DNA from: Setoptus koraiensis
Taxonomy: Eukaryota; Arthropoda
Reading direction: 5' to 3'
NCBI GenBank assembly: GCA_048013815.1
Contig: CM106585.1
Span: forward strand, 4,960,001 to 5,024,000
Length of the DNA stretch: 64,000 nucleotides
The notes beneath the pieces are model-generated. The model had not been told where the DNA came from and searched no databases. It was given only the letters and a program-made list of their open reading frames with translations. Shown here piece after piece: positions 21,301 to 33,900 of this stretch. The position numbers and the translations under genes are program-made. Position 1 is the first letter of the stretch; each line of letters starts with the position of its first letter.

Positions 21301-21810
21301 GGCATCAGCCCAGGCAGTTGTTCTCAGGGGAAACCAGAGAGTAACAAAGAAGCGCGAACGAAAAGGATACAAAACAACTCGTCACTCAACACAAACTCGA
21401 TACCGCTCCCTCTTCCGCCGCCACCCGCATCGTTGTTACATTCACGCCAGAGCTCGGCCAAGACGTCAACCCAAGTGGCCATCGTAGCACCAAATTGCAT
21501 GTTGACTAACAACAAATCTTCCAAGGAGGCAAATAAAGCTTATGTTATAAACGGAATACCTAGCAGTCGGGAACAACGTCTAGTCAATCAAATTCAGAAG
21601 CACTGCTCTGGCGATATAGATGCCGTAAAATGCCTGCAAGCATTGCGACGCAATAATCTGAATTATGAACTAGCCATACACGAAATTCAAGTTGATCGTC
21701 TGATGTCATTGCAAATAACTAAAGACAAAAATCGATGCGAAAGAGCTCTCATAGCAACCAACTGGAAATTGGAGAGTGCCGCCTCAAGACTGTTGGATGA
21801 AACCCTCTAG
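18358..21810 (+). CDS. Ack: Ack family (TNK2-type) non-receptor tyrosine kinase
   Basis: One exon, 1150 residues from the ATG at 18358 (MADAFSGFQ); the frame is open 45 bases further upstream without an ATG. Ack kinases are Cdc42-linked tyrosine kinases acting in endocytosis and receptor signalling. Domains in order: N-terminal SAM-like region (WLSEILDEVGLSQFHNKL, about 33-92); kinase about 172-438, with P-loop GHGVHGVV, ATP lysine in EVALKIL, catalytic HRDLATRN, DFGLMRA and the tyrosine-kinase motif FPWCAPESLK; SH3 about 455-515 (ENYWWKGQNQRTFN, GWFPLNIT); CRIB-like segment NSFIHTGHLGPDGRWGNP (about 540-560); then a long Q/N/S-rich disordered part with EPSLIDFSDE, a clathrin-box-like site; proline run PLPLPPPPAS; and a C-terminal UBA-like double helix (about 1068-1150). 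The domain order is the full canonical Ack plan. The lack of any intron fits the intron-poor style of the region. Confidence 0.95.
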   Translation: MADAFSGFQADQHQNGKNRSASNTSSNIVPGDWLSEILDEVGLSQFHNKLTNDLQLTRLSHFDFVGEDDLITIGMSRPAAKRLLASIRKKKSLVTAIKNKIVNKLLPITNVTRKTSSPTLGSVNISSSSSPRSSSPLSSFSYKSAYHNSHNSNNDSTRSRQVGLTCLINNSDVEIKEEIGHGVHGVVRRGLWTVSNCKRIEVALKILKNDLISSPSKPHTSFDEFVKEINIMHKLNHPNLIKLYGVVLSSPMMMVTELAPFGNLRDKLRKENGRTAVSLLINYADQIAYGMGYLETKRLVHRDLATRNIFISHNERIKIGDFGLMRAIPQHMEHYVMNETTRIPFPWCAPESLKLKLFSSASDTYMYAVTIWEMLSFGKEPWATLSGSEILGKLDKGERLVQPPACSPSIYQTLLQCWDSEPANRPTFSALSSFMSTSYPLEVKATKSLSQENSDQYYPPLNSIKKTEDLVTVSMKKFQEDEREILCCEIDDRIQVIDGQPENYWWKGQNQRTFNIGWFPLNITQWLGPKKQNCISKPIKNSFIHTGHLGPDGRWGNPKSIDPMYLKNPLAPIHHITSNDDSLSGVKLKTRSKLSRLFGINEPNSNNSSQQQLSDNQKSYHKLLNDGGMRHSSKKKLFNNMLRSQSQDIHIKEKSNEAYLHSKKTKDEPSLIDFSDEIQINTTNESFTSGGIPPTIGGLSLANHVRSSKSHESLYRPLSDTNLQVFGDRYHDISQTGSWNTGTFDDNYCNSNNNYSKYYCPQDAVVNNYTSEAYHYYSAVPYGASVSNVDTNDSSAAVSGPVPTNLAPKLNQNSDLSGNNTTNCNSIPSLPNGVNTETSQKFFSSYHSFPVTFDDSSTPSLNTDSSIDSSKANEIMHNKFELSDSNISGQSNISQEHQFITNSNNSDTQQQTSNPAAADSRSTIMPTKTNATKCPNTANAFMYLGTQQTIDNSTENTLNSDHHSSPTKLSKEFIKTLEDELGISPGSCSQGKPESNKEARTKRIQNNSSLNTNSIPLPLPPPPASLLHSRQSSAKTSTQVAIVAPNCMLTNNKSSKEANKAYVINGIPSSREQRLVNQIQKHCSGDIDAVKCLQALRRNNLNYELAIHEIQVDRLMSLQITKDKNRCERALIATNWKLESAASRLLDETL

Positions 21811-22295
21811 ATTGTTACTATTAATAGATTATTACGCGAAAGTGTTTATTACGTAAATATTATTATTGTTTTACACATACAATTGTATTATATATGTATA
21901 GTTAAACAGTAGGTCAGAATTCTGACATACGATGAGTAAACTAGTAACAATAAGATTATCGCGTTAATTTAAAAGAACAGCTGCGGACAAATGATCGACA
22001 AATTGGCCTATTCTCTCAATTCTGTATCGCATTGTTTGTTGATACAAAGCTTGTGATTTGTAGGTTGAAGACCAGCAGAAACTCAATGTTTTTTGAAGCC
22101 TCAATATTTGAGGCAGATAACATATTGTGCTGCTAGCATGGATTGCTAGCGGTTGGATAAGGTAACTGAGAAGTTTTGATAAAACTGGTTGGTAGAGGTT
22201 ATGACAAAAATCTCGCAAAATTTTCTTGAATTTAATCCTGCAAGTGTAAGCCTTCGTCGGCATCAATTTGAGGAGTTGGAGCTCTCAATAGTAGC
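21811..22295. other. 3' flanks of Ack and cortactin
   Basis: The two genes converge here. The sequence is AT-rich, with a short minus-strand frame (21964-22266) that looks like chance. No gene is supported. Confidence 0.5.
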
Positions 22296-23795
22296 CTAAC
22301 TCAGTAGAGCAACATAATTCGCCGGAAATAGTCCTGTAGATACTTCACCATCCTTTTTAACAGTACCTTTATACCATCCTGTGATTTCATGGTGGTGGAA
22401 GAAAGAGAAACATTGACAGGTTGAAATTCTGAGTTTACACTTCTAGTGAATGCTGAGGCATCATGTCGATATTTACTTACCCTTGTCGACTTTTTCTATA
22501 TTTGTGATAATATCATCGACATCGAAACTTATTTCGTCGTCCTCAGAAGCAACATAGTCATAAAGTGTCCTGGCTTTCAATCCTTCATCTGTATCATTGA
22601 TCCCAGATGATGAACTTGTTGAATCAACAAACTCTTTCTTTTTGATATCTGGCACTTGTGAGGATGTGGACGTTTCCACATTTCTTTCAGTTGACTCTTG
22701 TACGATTTTGTTGCCTTCTTTGACAATATTTGTTTTTACTACTTCTTTGCGCGTGAAATTATGGCACTTATTGAGTGATGCATCACTGGATCCATCACCA
22801 ATATGGTCAGTTGTCTCTTCAGGTGTATCGAATCCGTCGTAGCCTTTCCTTGTTTCCTTGACTTGGCTCTTAATCTCGTTGAAGAATTCTTTTCGCCTCT
22901 CTTCTGTGAGTTTCTTAAAATTGTCTTGATTCTCTTGGCACATATTCTCGAATCTTTTGCTCATCGATTTGATCGACTCCGAGGTCATCTTGTAAGAATC
23001 GTCCAGCTTTCTCTCGGATCTGACATCAGATTGTGTATTGGCACTAGTAATATTGTTTGTTTTTTCCGATAATTTCTCATCGCATCTCGAGCTCATCGCT
23101 TTGATTCTATCTTTTATAGCTTGGCTAGATTTAGGCTCCAATGTTGGTTTGGGTGGGAGGCCCGATGGACTAGGAGATGTTTCTTTGCGTGTGTTACTTG
23201 TGAAATTTTTGATACTATCACACGATTTCCTTTCAAAGCTTTCTTCTGAAGTATCTGTATTGATGACTTTTCTGGAACAGGTGGAAAAAGATTTATTTAT
23301 CTCTTGTGATGTATGCTTTGACAATTTCTCAATATGGTCGAAAGCGAAGGCTGAACTATCCTGGCGATCTTTCTGTATGCCAAACTTGCCACCAAATCCT
23401 GCGGAATGGTCTTTTTGTGATTCATGACCATATTTATCTTTCAAGAGTTGGTGATCCTCGTGAACCTCCTTGATTAATTGGCTCATACTTCGGGAAATGA
23501 AAATTTTTTGCTTAGTATGGCTACTTGATTATTTGCAGCAGGATAAACAAATTGATACATACTTGATGGATCCTACAGTGCGTTTTGACCCCCATCGCTG
23601 ATCGATTTCTGATATGTTCCTCTAGTTTGAAAATAATGAAATGAAAGGTGTTAATCAAATGTCAATGAATGCGACAGAGACACAGTGGCACCTACAACAT
23701 ACCTCAAAATCAGGATCGGTTTCCCAATCATCGCCAGCATCAATTCGATCCTTGTCAGCTTTTTTAGCACTGCTAGCGATCTTGAATTTTTGCAT
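22296..23795 (-). CDS. CTTN: Cortactin with a single HS1 repeat, four exons
   Basis: Exons on the minus strand are 23795-23703, 23621-23563, 23487-22481 and 22378-22296, all GT-AG and in phase, giving 413 residues. Cortactin binds Arp2/3 through an acidic N-terminus, F-actin through 37-residue repeats, and partners through SH3. Seen: the Arp2/3 motif [12 protein letters not shown] (residues about 20-31), the conserved DQRWGSK that follows, one complete HS1/cortactin repeat ([20 protein letters not shown]), a helical, charged middle, the proline motif [10 protein letters not shown], and a C-terminal SH3 ([18 protein letters not shown], then after the last intron [16 protein letters not shown] and [11 protein letters not shown]). 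Vertebrate and fly proteins carry four or more repeats; only one is visible here. The first two exons are too short to stand out as open frames and were found from the DDW and QRWG motifs. Confidence 0.92.
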
Positions 23796-26700
23796 ATCTT
23801 TTTCTTGGATGGAAAATAATTCATGCAAGATCGAATCGATGTTGAGAATTGGAATGACTTGAAGTTGGTGACTGTGCTCGTGAATTTCGTTGCTACAGAT
23901 GTCGGATCACTTAGAAATATATTTCATTGTCTTGTTATCTAGTATATCTCTCTTTTCGCTCTCCCTCTTTCTCTCTCTCTCTCTCTGATCTTCCTCTACC
24001 AGCTTGATTAAAACTTGGGTCAATCAACCCTGATATTGAATTAAAATCTATCTGCGAATGGACGGATTCATTCTATAACATTTAATTAATCCAGGTGTGA
24101 AGATAGTTTTCATACTAGGTAAGCCACGATGACCAGTTTGAGGTGTTACCTGTTGAATTAGATCTGCCAGTGTTGTCAGAGCAAGAGCATCCACTTTTAC
24201 AGCGCGATTTTTGAAAGGTAAAAAACTTCATGCGAGAAGTTCTAGAGAAACTCTACATAGAAATTAGTGCCTAAGCATCATCGTTGAGCATGGATCTTAC
24301 AAGGTAAATCGCCTTGGGGAGACAAACGGATCCAAGAGAAAATTAGGCACTATAACGCGATTAATCGTGGAATAGATCGTCGAAATTGTTTCTTTGGATA
24401 ATCCATGTGACGCATATTTCCTTTATTTATAATTGTAGCAAGCGCACTAATTGGGAATTCGACAGAACTTTGAAACTTCTTGCAAAAAAAATTGCGAGCA
24501 TCCGATGACAGACAGCGTATGATTTTATGATAGAAAATTCTCAGAAATCTGTGGTCATTTCAGAAATTAGGAAAGGGATGGATTTCTGGTGGTCCTTTCA
24601 TTCTTTAGTTCATCCAAGGAAATAACTTTCAAACGGGATTGTGAGCTGATGGGTGCATCCCAAAAAGAGGTTTCACTTGTACAATTAATTGATTGAATAG
24701 TTACAGCTTGGCAGAAAAAATCCTAAGTCTGCTACTGGACATGCATTCATTCCGTCTTTAGTTTAATTGATCTCTTTATTATGAGATCACATCTATTGAC
24801 CAATCTGTGGAGAGGATTCACTCTAAGAAATCAATAAAAAAACAAACATTGAAGGTGGGTCAATCCGTAGCTTCATTAACAGAGTGATCATTAATTCGAT
24901 CAAGTAAGAGCGACAATTAGATATGGTATAGCATATGGTCGACCAGTTTTGTGATCGAGTGCAACAACCAGGATAAATATTTATGTGACGGAGCTATATC
25001 GCACCCGAATTAAAAATCCTAAGTACCACGTAGAAGTGGAGTGTTCATAAATACAATTTATCATCCGTGGACATTCAAGAAAGCCCCTTTAACGGATATT
25101 AATTGATGATGTTGCGATTAGAAGTATTCTTAGACCCTTGTGAAATGCACCGTTGCATTGCTATTTCGTTGACTAGTTTTCAACCATCCCGAATTATAGG
25201 CATACCGGTTTAGAAAGTTTAGTTTTCGTGTTGTTCTCTCAGTTTGCCTTCTCTGTGAAATGGCCTGTATAATTAAACTAAAAAGATGCTCATATTGAAA
25301 TAAAAGATGGCGTAACTCACTCTGTGTAAGTATATGCCAAGCAACCTGACTGATGATTTTGTCACATAGAGGTTTCGTGTAAAACTTTTACACTAAAAGT
25401 ACATTCAGAATCAGTGTCTGTGAGCCAAAGGCGGCCCGTGTCCAAGTCAGACGCGTCGGCGTCGATGTTGTCCTATACCAGAGAAAATATCACTGGGAAT
25501 GCATCGTGTCGTCGCATTCATCGCTATTCGCAAATACAGTTGCGTAGAGAACGACATAATACAGCTTAGCTCCGTTGTACGCACGCACACAATGGGCGAG
25601 GTATCAAGGGCGGGGTTGTCTGAAAAAGTGCATGTGCATATTTTGTGTGTTTGTGTGCAAAAAATGTTGGAGGCACCGCACATTGGGAAAGAACACACTA
25701 AATCAACTGCATACATACTGTATAGAGTAATTGAGCTTCTAGCTTGCCGTTTTATGTGTTCATGACAAATTATGATGAGCTACAGTGGTGAATTTACAGG
25801 TGCTCACGGTCTTTGCGAAGAATTAACGGTCCTGTCAGTACTTTTGCAACTTAGCAAGCTTAAATCAATATGCTTGGCTCGGTATAACACGGATCGAACT
25901 CATTACCCACGGACTGAACAATTGTCAAGTGCAAACGACTGATATTAACTGCAGATTGAGTTGACAGCACAGCCTTTGAGCGTTTGTCTCGTCATTGATC
26001 ACACCATCTTGAAGTTGATCTCGGACTTGTTGGCACGACAGAAGCCACACTATCTCAGTTAGATTATCTTCATTTGGCAAGACAAAAGCTCTCTTTTGAT
26101 TTCCAACAATTAACACGGATTTGATATTAGATTGGAAGGTGATTTGTTTCCGGTTGCATTTATTCCCAGATCGGCCTGAAACAATTGCCTTCCGTGATCA
26201 CTCAGATCGTCAATGAGCTCAAAAAGGAACTGCTTAGTCAGAGTAAAGTAGATCCGATTTTGATATGGTCAGATTATCAAGCGCGATTCATGACAAATGG
26301 TTCTGCATATGTAGCATTTACACAATGCTGCATGTTTCAAGATCATTCTGTTGATAAGGTAGCTAACAAACAAATATCACGGCAGGGTGATCCTAATACT
26401 ATGTCTATGTGCACCGTAGATGTTATGTAAAGCATCAAATGTTAATCCAAAAGAGAAAAGTATCACTAACCTCAGCAAGCGCTCCCTTTTTGTTTTCACA
26501 GAGGATAGATGGGTTTTTAGAAACACATAAAACACAAAATTGCAATACAACAATTATCATAGCCCTGCAATAGGCGGTTGGCAATTATAAAGATAAACAT
26601 TAGTTAAATGTGCGATGAATTCTCATATACAACAACAACACTAACTAGATAAAACTAACAACTACACTGCACATGTACATATGACTTTTATATGTATTAA

Positions 26701-27971
26701 AATATCCATCTTTCATTCTTCAACGTTCGCATGTGCGTTGCTTGCTCTCAAGATACAGCAATACGTAGCTTGCCAAGCTAGTTTGTTTATCCGTTTAGCT
26801 ATTGTAAGTTGCAAGTTTAGGGAGCTCGCTTATGGTGATGATCAAGCCGAGAGGAGGGAGTCATCTTGCGAAAATGATTCAATCACCAAAGAGAAAGACA
26901 ACAACTACTTAAACAAAGAGTCTATCTGTTTATAGTACTTTAGCATATTGTGCTGTATAGTTGTTGCTAACTCACGTAACGCATATATTTATTGTGTTGG
27001 TGCTGGTGGTGGTAGTTGTGGTGCAAGCCCTGTTGTTGTTGTTGGTGCTGCTGCTGCAGCACCATCAACTTCGTGCACACAACACACGACGTGAACTTAT
27101 TGCAGATTGTTCGATAGGCACACGCACGCACTCTCAAAACGCACACACATACTCACACACGATGCATTTGCACACAAAAGTGCACACAAAAGCACCCTCC
27201 CAATGAGCGAAGAAGCGAGAGTGAATTCAGCGAACTATTATTATATTCGTCATCCTTGAGAATCAGTGAATTTGTGTTTCCTCTCGACACATTCTACTCT
27301 ATATTATTCTATTTTATATCTACACATACTGTGTCCAGGAGAACGACGATAGAAAATTCTACATTCTATCCAATTAATTGTTATCATTGTATAATTATAT
27401 ATTGCAAGATATAATAATATTAATCAAGAGAAAACGAGCATTATCAATAACGTTGTTGCAATAAACAAGAAAGAGTGTAGAATTTGTTGCAATTGGCTTA
27501 ATCATCATTACTATTATGTAGATATTTCACAATATCCCTTTGCATTCATTGTTACCATTTATCCAGCAATTTAATTACCTTATTATTACCTATATACATT
27601 TACAAATATATATATCTATATATTATTCGCCATAGATATTTATCACCTCAATTTCACCAGTCTAAATGTGTGCAGCTTCACAGCAGCGGCTTTAACCACA
27701 TCTGTTAGCTATTCGACCAGCGCCATAACAACAGTATATTGCTAGTATTATTGCAACGAGTTATCAAACATCACGGTTCCTCAATGCTCCATTTTTTTAG
27801 GACACTACACCAATAACAAGACAAAAGGTAATTAAAAAACAACACAAGTTCTATCGAATCAATATAATGCGGCTCTGTCATATGACTCCGTTTCTGGACA
27901 TTCACAATAGATCTAACTGCATCAGTTAATAATAATAACAACTTATCCAACTGATTTTGCACACCGAACAG
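23796..27971. other. Long gene-poor stretch between cortactin and alpha-spectrin
   Basis: About 4.2 kb with no secure gene. A CT microsatellite lies at about 23960-23985. A GTT/CTG-rich tract (about 26995-27065) and CA-rich sequence (27115-27190) precede alpha-spectrin. The right end is likely promoter and 5' UTR of alpha-spectrin. One exon-like open segment (26170-26358) is listed separately. Short frames elsewhere show no resemblance to known proteins. Confidence 0.5.
26170..26358 (+). other. Possible isolated exon or gene fragment
   Basis: A 189-base segment lies between an acceptor-like tttattcccag and a weak donor (aag then gtagct). It keeps phase at both ends and translates to 63 residues of natural composition, including LPSVITQIVNELKKELLSQ, DPILIWSDYQARFM and TNGSAYVAFTQCC. 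No neighbouring exon was found and I do not recognise a family. It may be a duplicated exon, a decayed gene piece or chance. Confidence 0.25.
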
Positions 27972-30900
27972 ATGGAAGAGGAACAACAAAAGGATAGGAC
28001 GCCGCGCGAGGGAAAGAAGAGCCGCCAGTCCAGCAGGCAGTCCTCCATTGGACGGGAACTTGATGATCCCGCTTTAAATGTTCCCACAGAACAACCACAA
28101 GATACAGGAGCACAACAAATGCGCTCGGGCGACAAACCCGCAATTCCACCTAGTTCACTGCTGAATGAAACGAGCTCGGAGTACTCCGACATCGGTATCA
28201 CGTCGCTACCTTCTCCCAAGGAAGTGAAAATATGCGAATCTATACAGGACATTCAAGAATTAAGGACAAGCGTCTTGAGACACTACGATCAATTTCTACA
28301 ACAAACTAATATTAAACGAATTAGACTAGATGAATCACGCAGATTTCAATATTTCAAGCGTGACGCCGATGAATTGGAATCTTGGATCAATGAAAAACTA
28401 CAAACTGCTTGCGATGAATCTTATAGGGAAGCCACAAATCTACAAGTCAAAATACAAAAACACCAGGCATTTGAGGCTGAAATTCAGGCTCATGCCAACA
28501 TTATTGACGAAATACAAAAGAATGGTACGTCTATGATCAATGAGCGACATTTCGCATCAACAGAGATTAGGGTTCGCTTGGAGGAATTGCAACGATTGTG
28601 GGATCTTTTATTGCGAAAATCGGCAGATAAAGGTCTACAACTTAGACAAGCCTTAGTGTTTGTTCAATGGAGCCGTCAATTCGGTGATATCATGTCGTGG
28701 ATTGCTGAAAAGCAGGCTTTCGTTTCTAGTGAAGAAAGAGGACAAGATTTGGAGCATGTTGAATTGTTGCAGCGAAAGTTCGAGGAATTCGAAAAGAATC
28801 TAGCTGCTGAAGAATACAGAGTGCAAACTGTCGCATCCAATGCCGATAAAATAGTCATTGATGGACATCCAAAAAAGGATATCGTATTGAGCAACAAGGA
28901 GGAACTTCTATTGGCATGGGAAAAACTCAAACAGGCTGCCTTGATAAGAAGGGAGAAATTGATCGGAGGGCACGAAGTGCAACTTTTCAATAGAGACGCA
29001 GACGAAGCCAATGCTTGGATCAATGAAAAAGATGCTCTCATGTCATCTGAAGATCTCGGTCGCGATCTGGCATCCGTTCAAGCATTGCAGCGCAAACATG
29101 AAGGCAATGAGCGCGATCTTGCAGCTATTGAAAATAAGATCCACTCCTTAGGAATGGAAGCTGATCGCTTGTGCGCTTGCCATCCCGATTTGGCTGACTC
29201 TATCCGAGCGAAGTACTCAGAGGTCGTTAGCAGTTGGGAAGAGTTGAAGAGGAAAACAGCAGAGCGCCGTCAACGCTTATCCGACTCAAATCTTCTCCTA
29301 AAATTTAATGCCGATTATAGAGACATAATAACTTGGATCATCGACATGAAGTTAATCATATCTGCCGATGAACCAGCAAAAGATGTTGCAAGCGCAGAGG
29401 CACTGTTGGAGCGCCATCAAGGTCACCGAAGCCAAATCGATGCGCGCGAAGACTCAATAAATGCAGTAATAGGAGAGGGCAAGCTGCTACTGGAGCATAA
29501 GATTTCACCCGAAGATATCCAAAAGAAACTTGATAAACTGGAAGAGGAAAGAAAGTCTCTCAACGATCTTTGGGAAGAGAGACGTGTCTTGCACGAGCAA
29601 TGCATGGACCTTCAATTGTTCTATCGCGACATGGAACAAGTTGGAGCATGGATGGGTAAACAGGAGGCATTTCTTGCAAACGAAAACCTGGGTGACTCTT
29701 TAGATTCTGTTGAAGCACTTATTAAGAAGCATCAAGATTTTGAGAAATCTTTGGAGGCACAAGAAGAAAAGATAAACACTTTAGATAACTTTGCTACGAA
29801 ATTCACTTCCAGTCAAATGGTGCAGCCTTTTTTTGCCGCTGACGATGTAGTTCAGAGGAGAACAGCTTTAATTAATCGAAATAATAACTTGATAGAAAAG
29901 TCAAACAAACGTAAAGCACTCTTGGATGATTCATATAAATTGTATTTGTTCGAGAGAGATTGTGATGAGGCCGAGGCTTGGTGTTCGGACAAACTCAAAA
30001 TTGCCAGAGACAATTCACATCTGGACTTGACAAATATATCAGGCAAACTTCAAACTCATCAAAATTTCGAACGTGAGCTATCAGGAAATAAATCAAGAAT
30101 TGACGAAGTTGCAAATCAAGGCCAAGCATTGGTAGATGCTGATCATTTTGCCAAGGAGCGAGTACAAAAACGCATAGATGATCTCGAAAAACTATGGGCT
30201 GCACTTGTTGAGGCTGCCGAGCAAAGAGGTCTCAAACTGAGCGAAGCAGGCTCTCAACAAGCATACAACAGAGGTGTAGAAGATATAGATATTTGGATGG
30301 GTGAAGTTGAGCAACAATTGAGTTCCGAAGATTTTGGCCGTGATTTGATATCTGTGCAGAATCTATTAAAGAAACAGAACTTGTTGGAGGCTGACATGGC
30401 TGCCTGCAGAGAACGGGTACAGAGAAGCGCCCAAAAAGCGAATGAATTCGTGAGCAGCAATCATTTCGATGCGCCTAATATTCAAAACAGGCAGGACAAT
30501 CTTTCAAAACGTTTTGATGAACTTCAGACAGCTCTGGTACGTCGTAAGCATAAGTTGTTGGATTCACTTAAAGTTCAACAACTACTAAGAGATATAGAAG
30601 ATGAGGAAGCTTGGATAAGGGAGAAAGAACCCATAGCTACATCCACTAATCGTGGGCGAGACTATATGGGAGTGCGCAACCTCATCAGCAAACAGGAGGC
30701 AGTTGTTAACGAGATCAACAACCACGAGGCGAGTATTCAGGCCATCAGCCAAAGATGTGACGACATGATTAAATCACAATTGTCGCCAAACATCATCGAA
30801 CAAAGACGTCACGCTCTTTTAGAAAACTGGAACAATCTGAAGCAAAATGCTAATCAGCGCCAAAGAGCATTGGAAGATTCTCTTCAAGCTCATCAATATT

Positions 30901-33900
30901 TCACAGACGTAAATGAAGCTGATTCCTGGATGCGAGAAAAAGAACCAATTGTTGGAAATAGAGATCTAGGACGTGACGAAGACTCCACAGAAGCTCTGTT
31001 GAAAAAACATGAAGCCTTAATGGCTGATTTAGAAGCATTTGGTGGTACAATTAAAGGTTTGAGGGAACAAGCAGCAGCATGTAGACAGCAGGAATTACCA
31101 GTTGCCGATAGTGAGGCTAAGGAGTTGGTAGTTGTACTCAATAACTATGACGAGAAATCACCTCGTGAAGTATCTGTCAAGAAGGGTGACTTGGTAGCTT
31201 TATTGAACTCAAGCAATAATGATTGGTGGAAGGTAGAAGCAAACGATCGTCAGGGTTTTGTTCCATCAGTTTACTTGAAACGAATTGACTCGAAATTGTC
31301 TTCTTCGCAGCAACATCTGGCTGATAAATACAATATATCTAACCGACAGAAGCAGATAGAGGATCAATATAGGCATCTTTTAGATCTCGGGCGTGAGCGA
31401 AATGCTCGTCTTGATGAGGCTGTCAAAGCCTATCAAGTCGTCAGAGAAGCAGCTGAGTTGGCTCAATGGATCAAGGACAAAGAGCAATTTGCTCAAGTTG
31501 AAACTGTTGGTGATGATCTAGAACAGGTAGAAGTCCTGCAGAAAAAGTTTGACGATTTCGAGAAAGACATGAAGAATAATCAGACTCGTCTACAAGAGAT
31601 GAACAATGTCGCAGAACATCTCAAGTCTATTGGCCAAGCTGATGCAGCTAACAAGATAGCCCAACAGATCAATTCTCTGAATCGTAAATGGAATGAATTG
31701 GAGAAAGTAACTCAAAAAAGGAAGGATCAACTTGGATCAGCTCATGAAGTTCAAAGATTTCAAAGAGAGGCCGAAGAAACTCGTGATTGGATTGCAGAGA
31801 AAGATCAAATGTTAAACAATAACGATTTCGGAAATGATCTGCCTTCCGTTTTAGCTTTGCAAAGAAAACACGAAGGTCTAGAAAGTGATCTAGCAGCGCT
31901 TGGTGATCGTATCCGACAATTGAACGAGACTGCTGAGAGATTGGAACAAAGCGATCCTAGGTCATCCGAAATAACATTTGAGAAAAGAAAAGAAATTAAT
32001 CGCGAATGGGACCGCATAGTTGACAAAGCGAATGCTCGCAAGGCCAAATTAGCAGACTCGACCAATCTACAAAGATTCCTATCCGATCAACGTGATATGA
32101 AAGCTTGGTTGGACTCTACTAGAGCTGCTGTCACAACTAACGAAACTGCACCCGATGTATCAGGAGCGGAGGCTCTAATAGATCGTCATGGAGAATATCG
32201 CGCTGAAATTGATGCTCGCACCCCCAAATTGAAAAAACTTGAAACTTTTGGCAAACATTTGATTGATGCCAAACATTATGCTAGCCCAGTTATTAAAGAT
32301 AAACTTGAAGAACTAGACGAAGCCAAAAAAGAACTTAGAGATGCTTGGTTAGCTCGACAAGGCTTGATACAACAAAACTTGGACCTCGCTCATTATTATA
32401 GAGACTGTGAGCAAGCTGAGAATTGGATGGCTAACCGTGAGGCCTTTCTCAACAACAAAGAAGGTGACAGTCCTGGAGATAATGTTGAAAGTTTGATCAA
32501 AAAGCATGAAGATTTCGACAAAGCCATCGCATCACAAGAAAACAAAATAGCCAATCTAACTGGTGTCGCAGACAGTTTGATTGATCACGGTCACTACGCA
32601 ACACCAGAAATAAAAGACAAACGACAGAAGGTCTTAGATAGGTGGGCTCGCTTGAAAGATGCTATGATCGAAGTGCGGTCGAAACTAAACGAATCACAAA
32701 CCTTGCAACAATTCTCGAGAGACGCAGACGAAGTTGAAAGCTGGATACAACAAAAACAGGCTACAGCACTTGGTTCTTCAGTTCGGGACGCTACAAACAT
32801 ACAAGCCAAACATCAAAAGCATCAAGCACTGGAGGCAGAACTCAAAGCCAATGAAGAACGAATTAAGGCAATTCTAGAGTCTGGCCGTAAATTGATCGAT
32901 AGCAAAAAATGCGGCGACACTGAAGATGCTGTACTTAATCGTCTCAAAGCAATCGATGACCAATATAAAACTTTGACCACAGTGACTAGTGAGCAATCTT
33001 TTGTTCTCAAAGAAGCTAGCCAACTCAGATCCTACAATGCAGCCGTCAAAGATATCGACTTTTGGCTCGGTGAAGTTGAGGGATTGTTGAAACCCGAAGA
33101 AACAGGAAATGATTTGTCATCTGTACAGCACTTAACTAAGCAACACCAGTTGATCGAAGCTGATATTCATGCACACCAAGATCGAATTAAGGATATGAAT
33201 GCTCTGGCTGACTCATTGATAGAAGCTGGTCAATTCGATTCAGAGGCCATACAGGGAAAAAGATCTTCAATAAATGAGCGATACGAACGTCTAGCGAATC
33301 TCGCCGCTTACAGACGGTCGAAACTAAACGAAGCAAATACCTTGCATCAATTCTTCCGCGATATTGTTGATGAAGAATCTTGGATCAAAGAGAAAAAATT
33401 ACTTGTTTCCTCAGATGATTTCGGGCGGGATCATGCCGGTGTACAAAATCTGATCAAGAAACACAAGAGATTTGAATCTGACTTGAAGGCTCATAGCCCG
33501 TCAATTATGGCTGTTAGAGATGCCGGTCAAAAACTTATGAAAGAATCTAGTGTAGGAGTACCTGAGATAGAGCAAAGATTGCAGAACCTTGAGCAGAATT
33601 GGCAAGATTTGCAAAATTTAAGCGCGATCAGGAATAAAAAATTAGCCGAGTCACAAGAATATCAAGAATTCTTATCTCACATTGATGAAGAGGAAGCTTG
33701 GATCAACGAGAAGCAGCAGCTACTTTCGGCAAACGATTTTGGAGATACGATGGCCGCGGTTCAAGGCTTACTCAAAAAGCACGTCGTAATGGAAGCTGAG
33801 TTTGCAAACCATCGAGAACGTTGTGCGGAGCTTGATTCAGCTGGACAGAAACTCATAGAAAAAGGCAACCATCATCAAGACGGCATTCGCAATAGACTCC

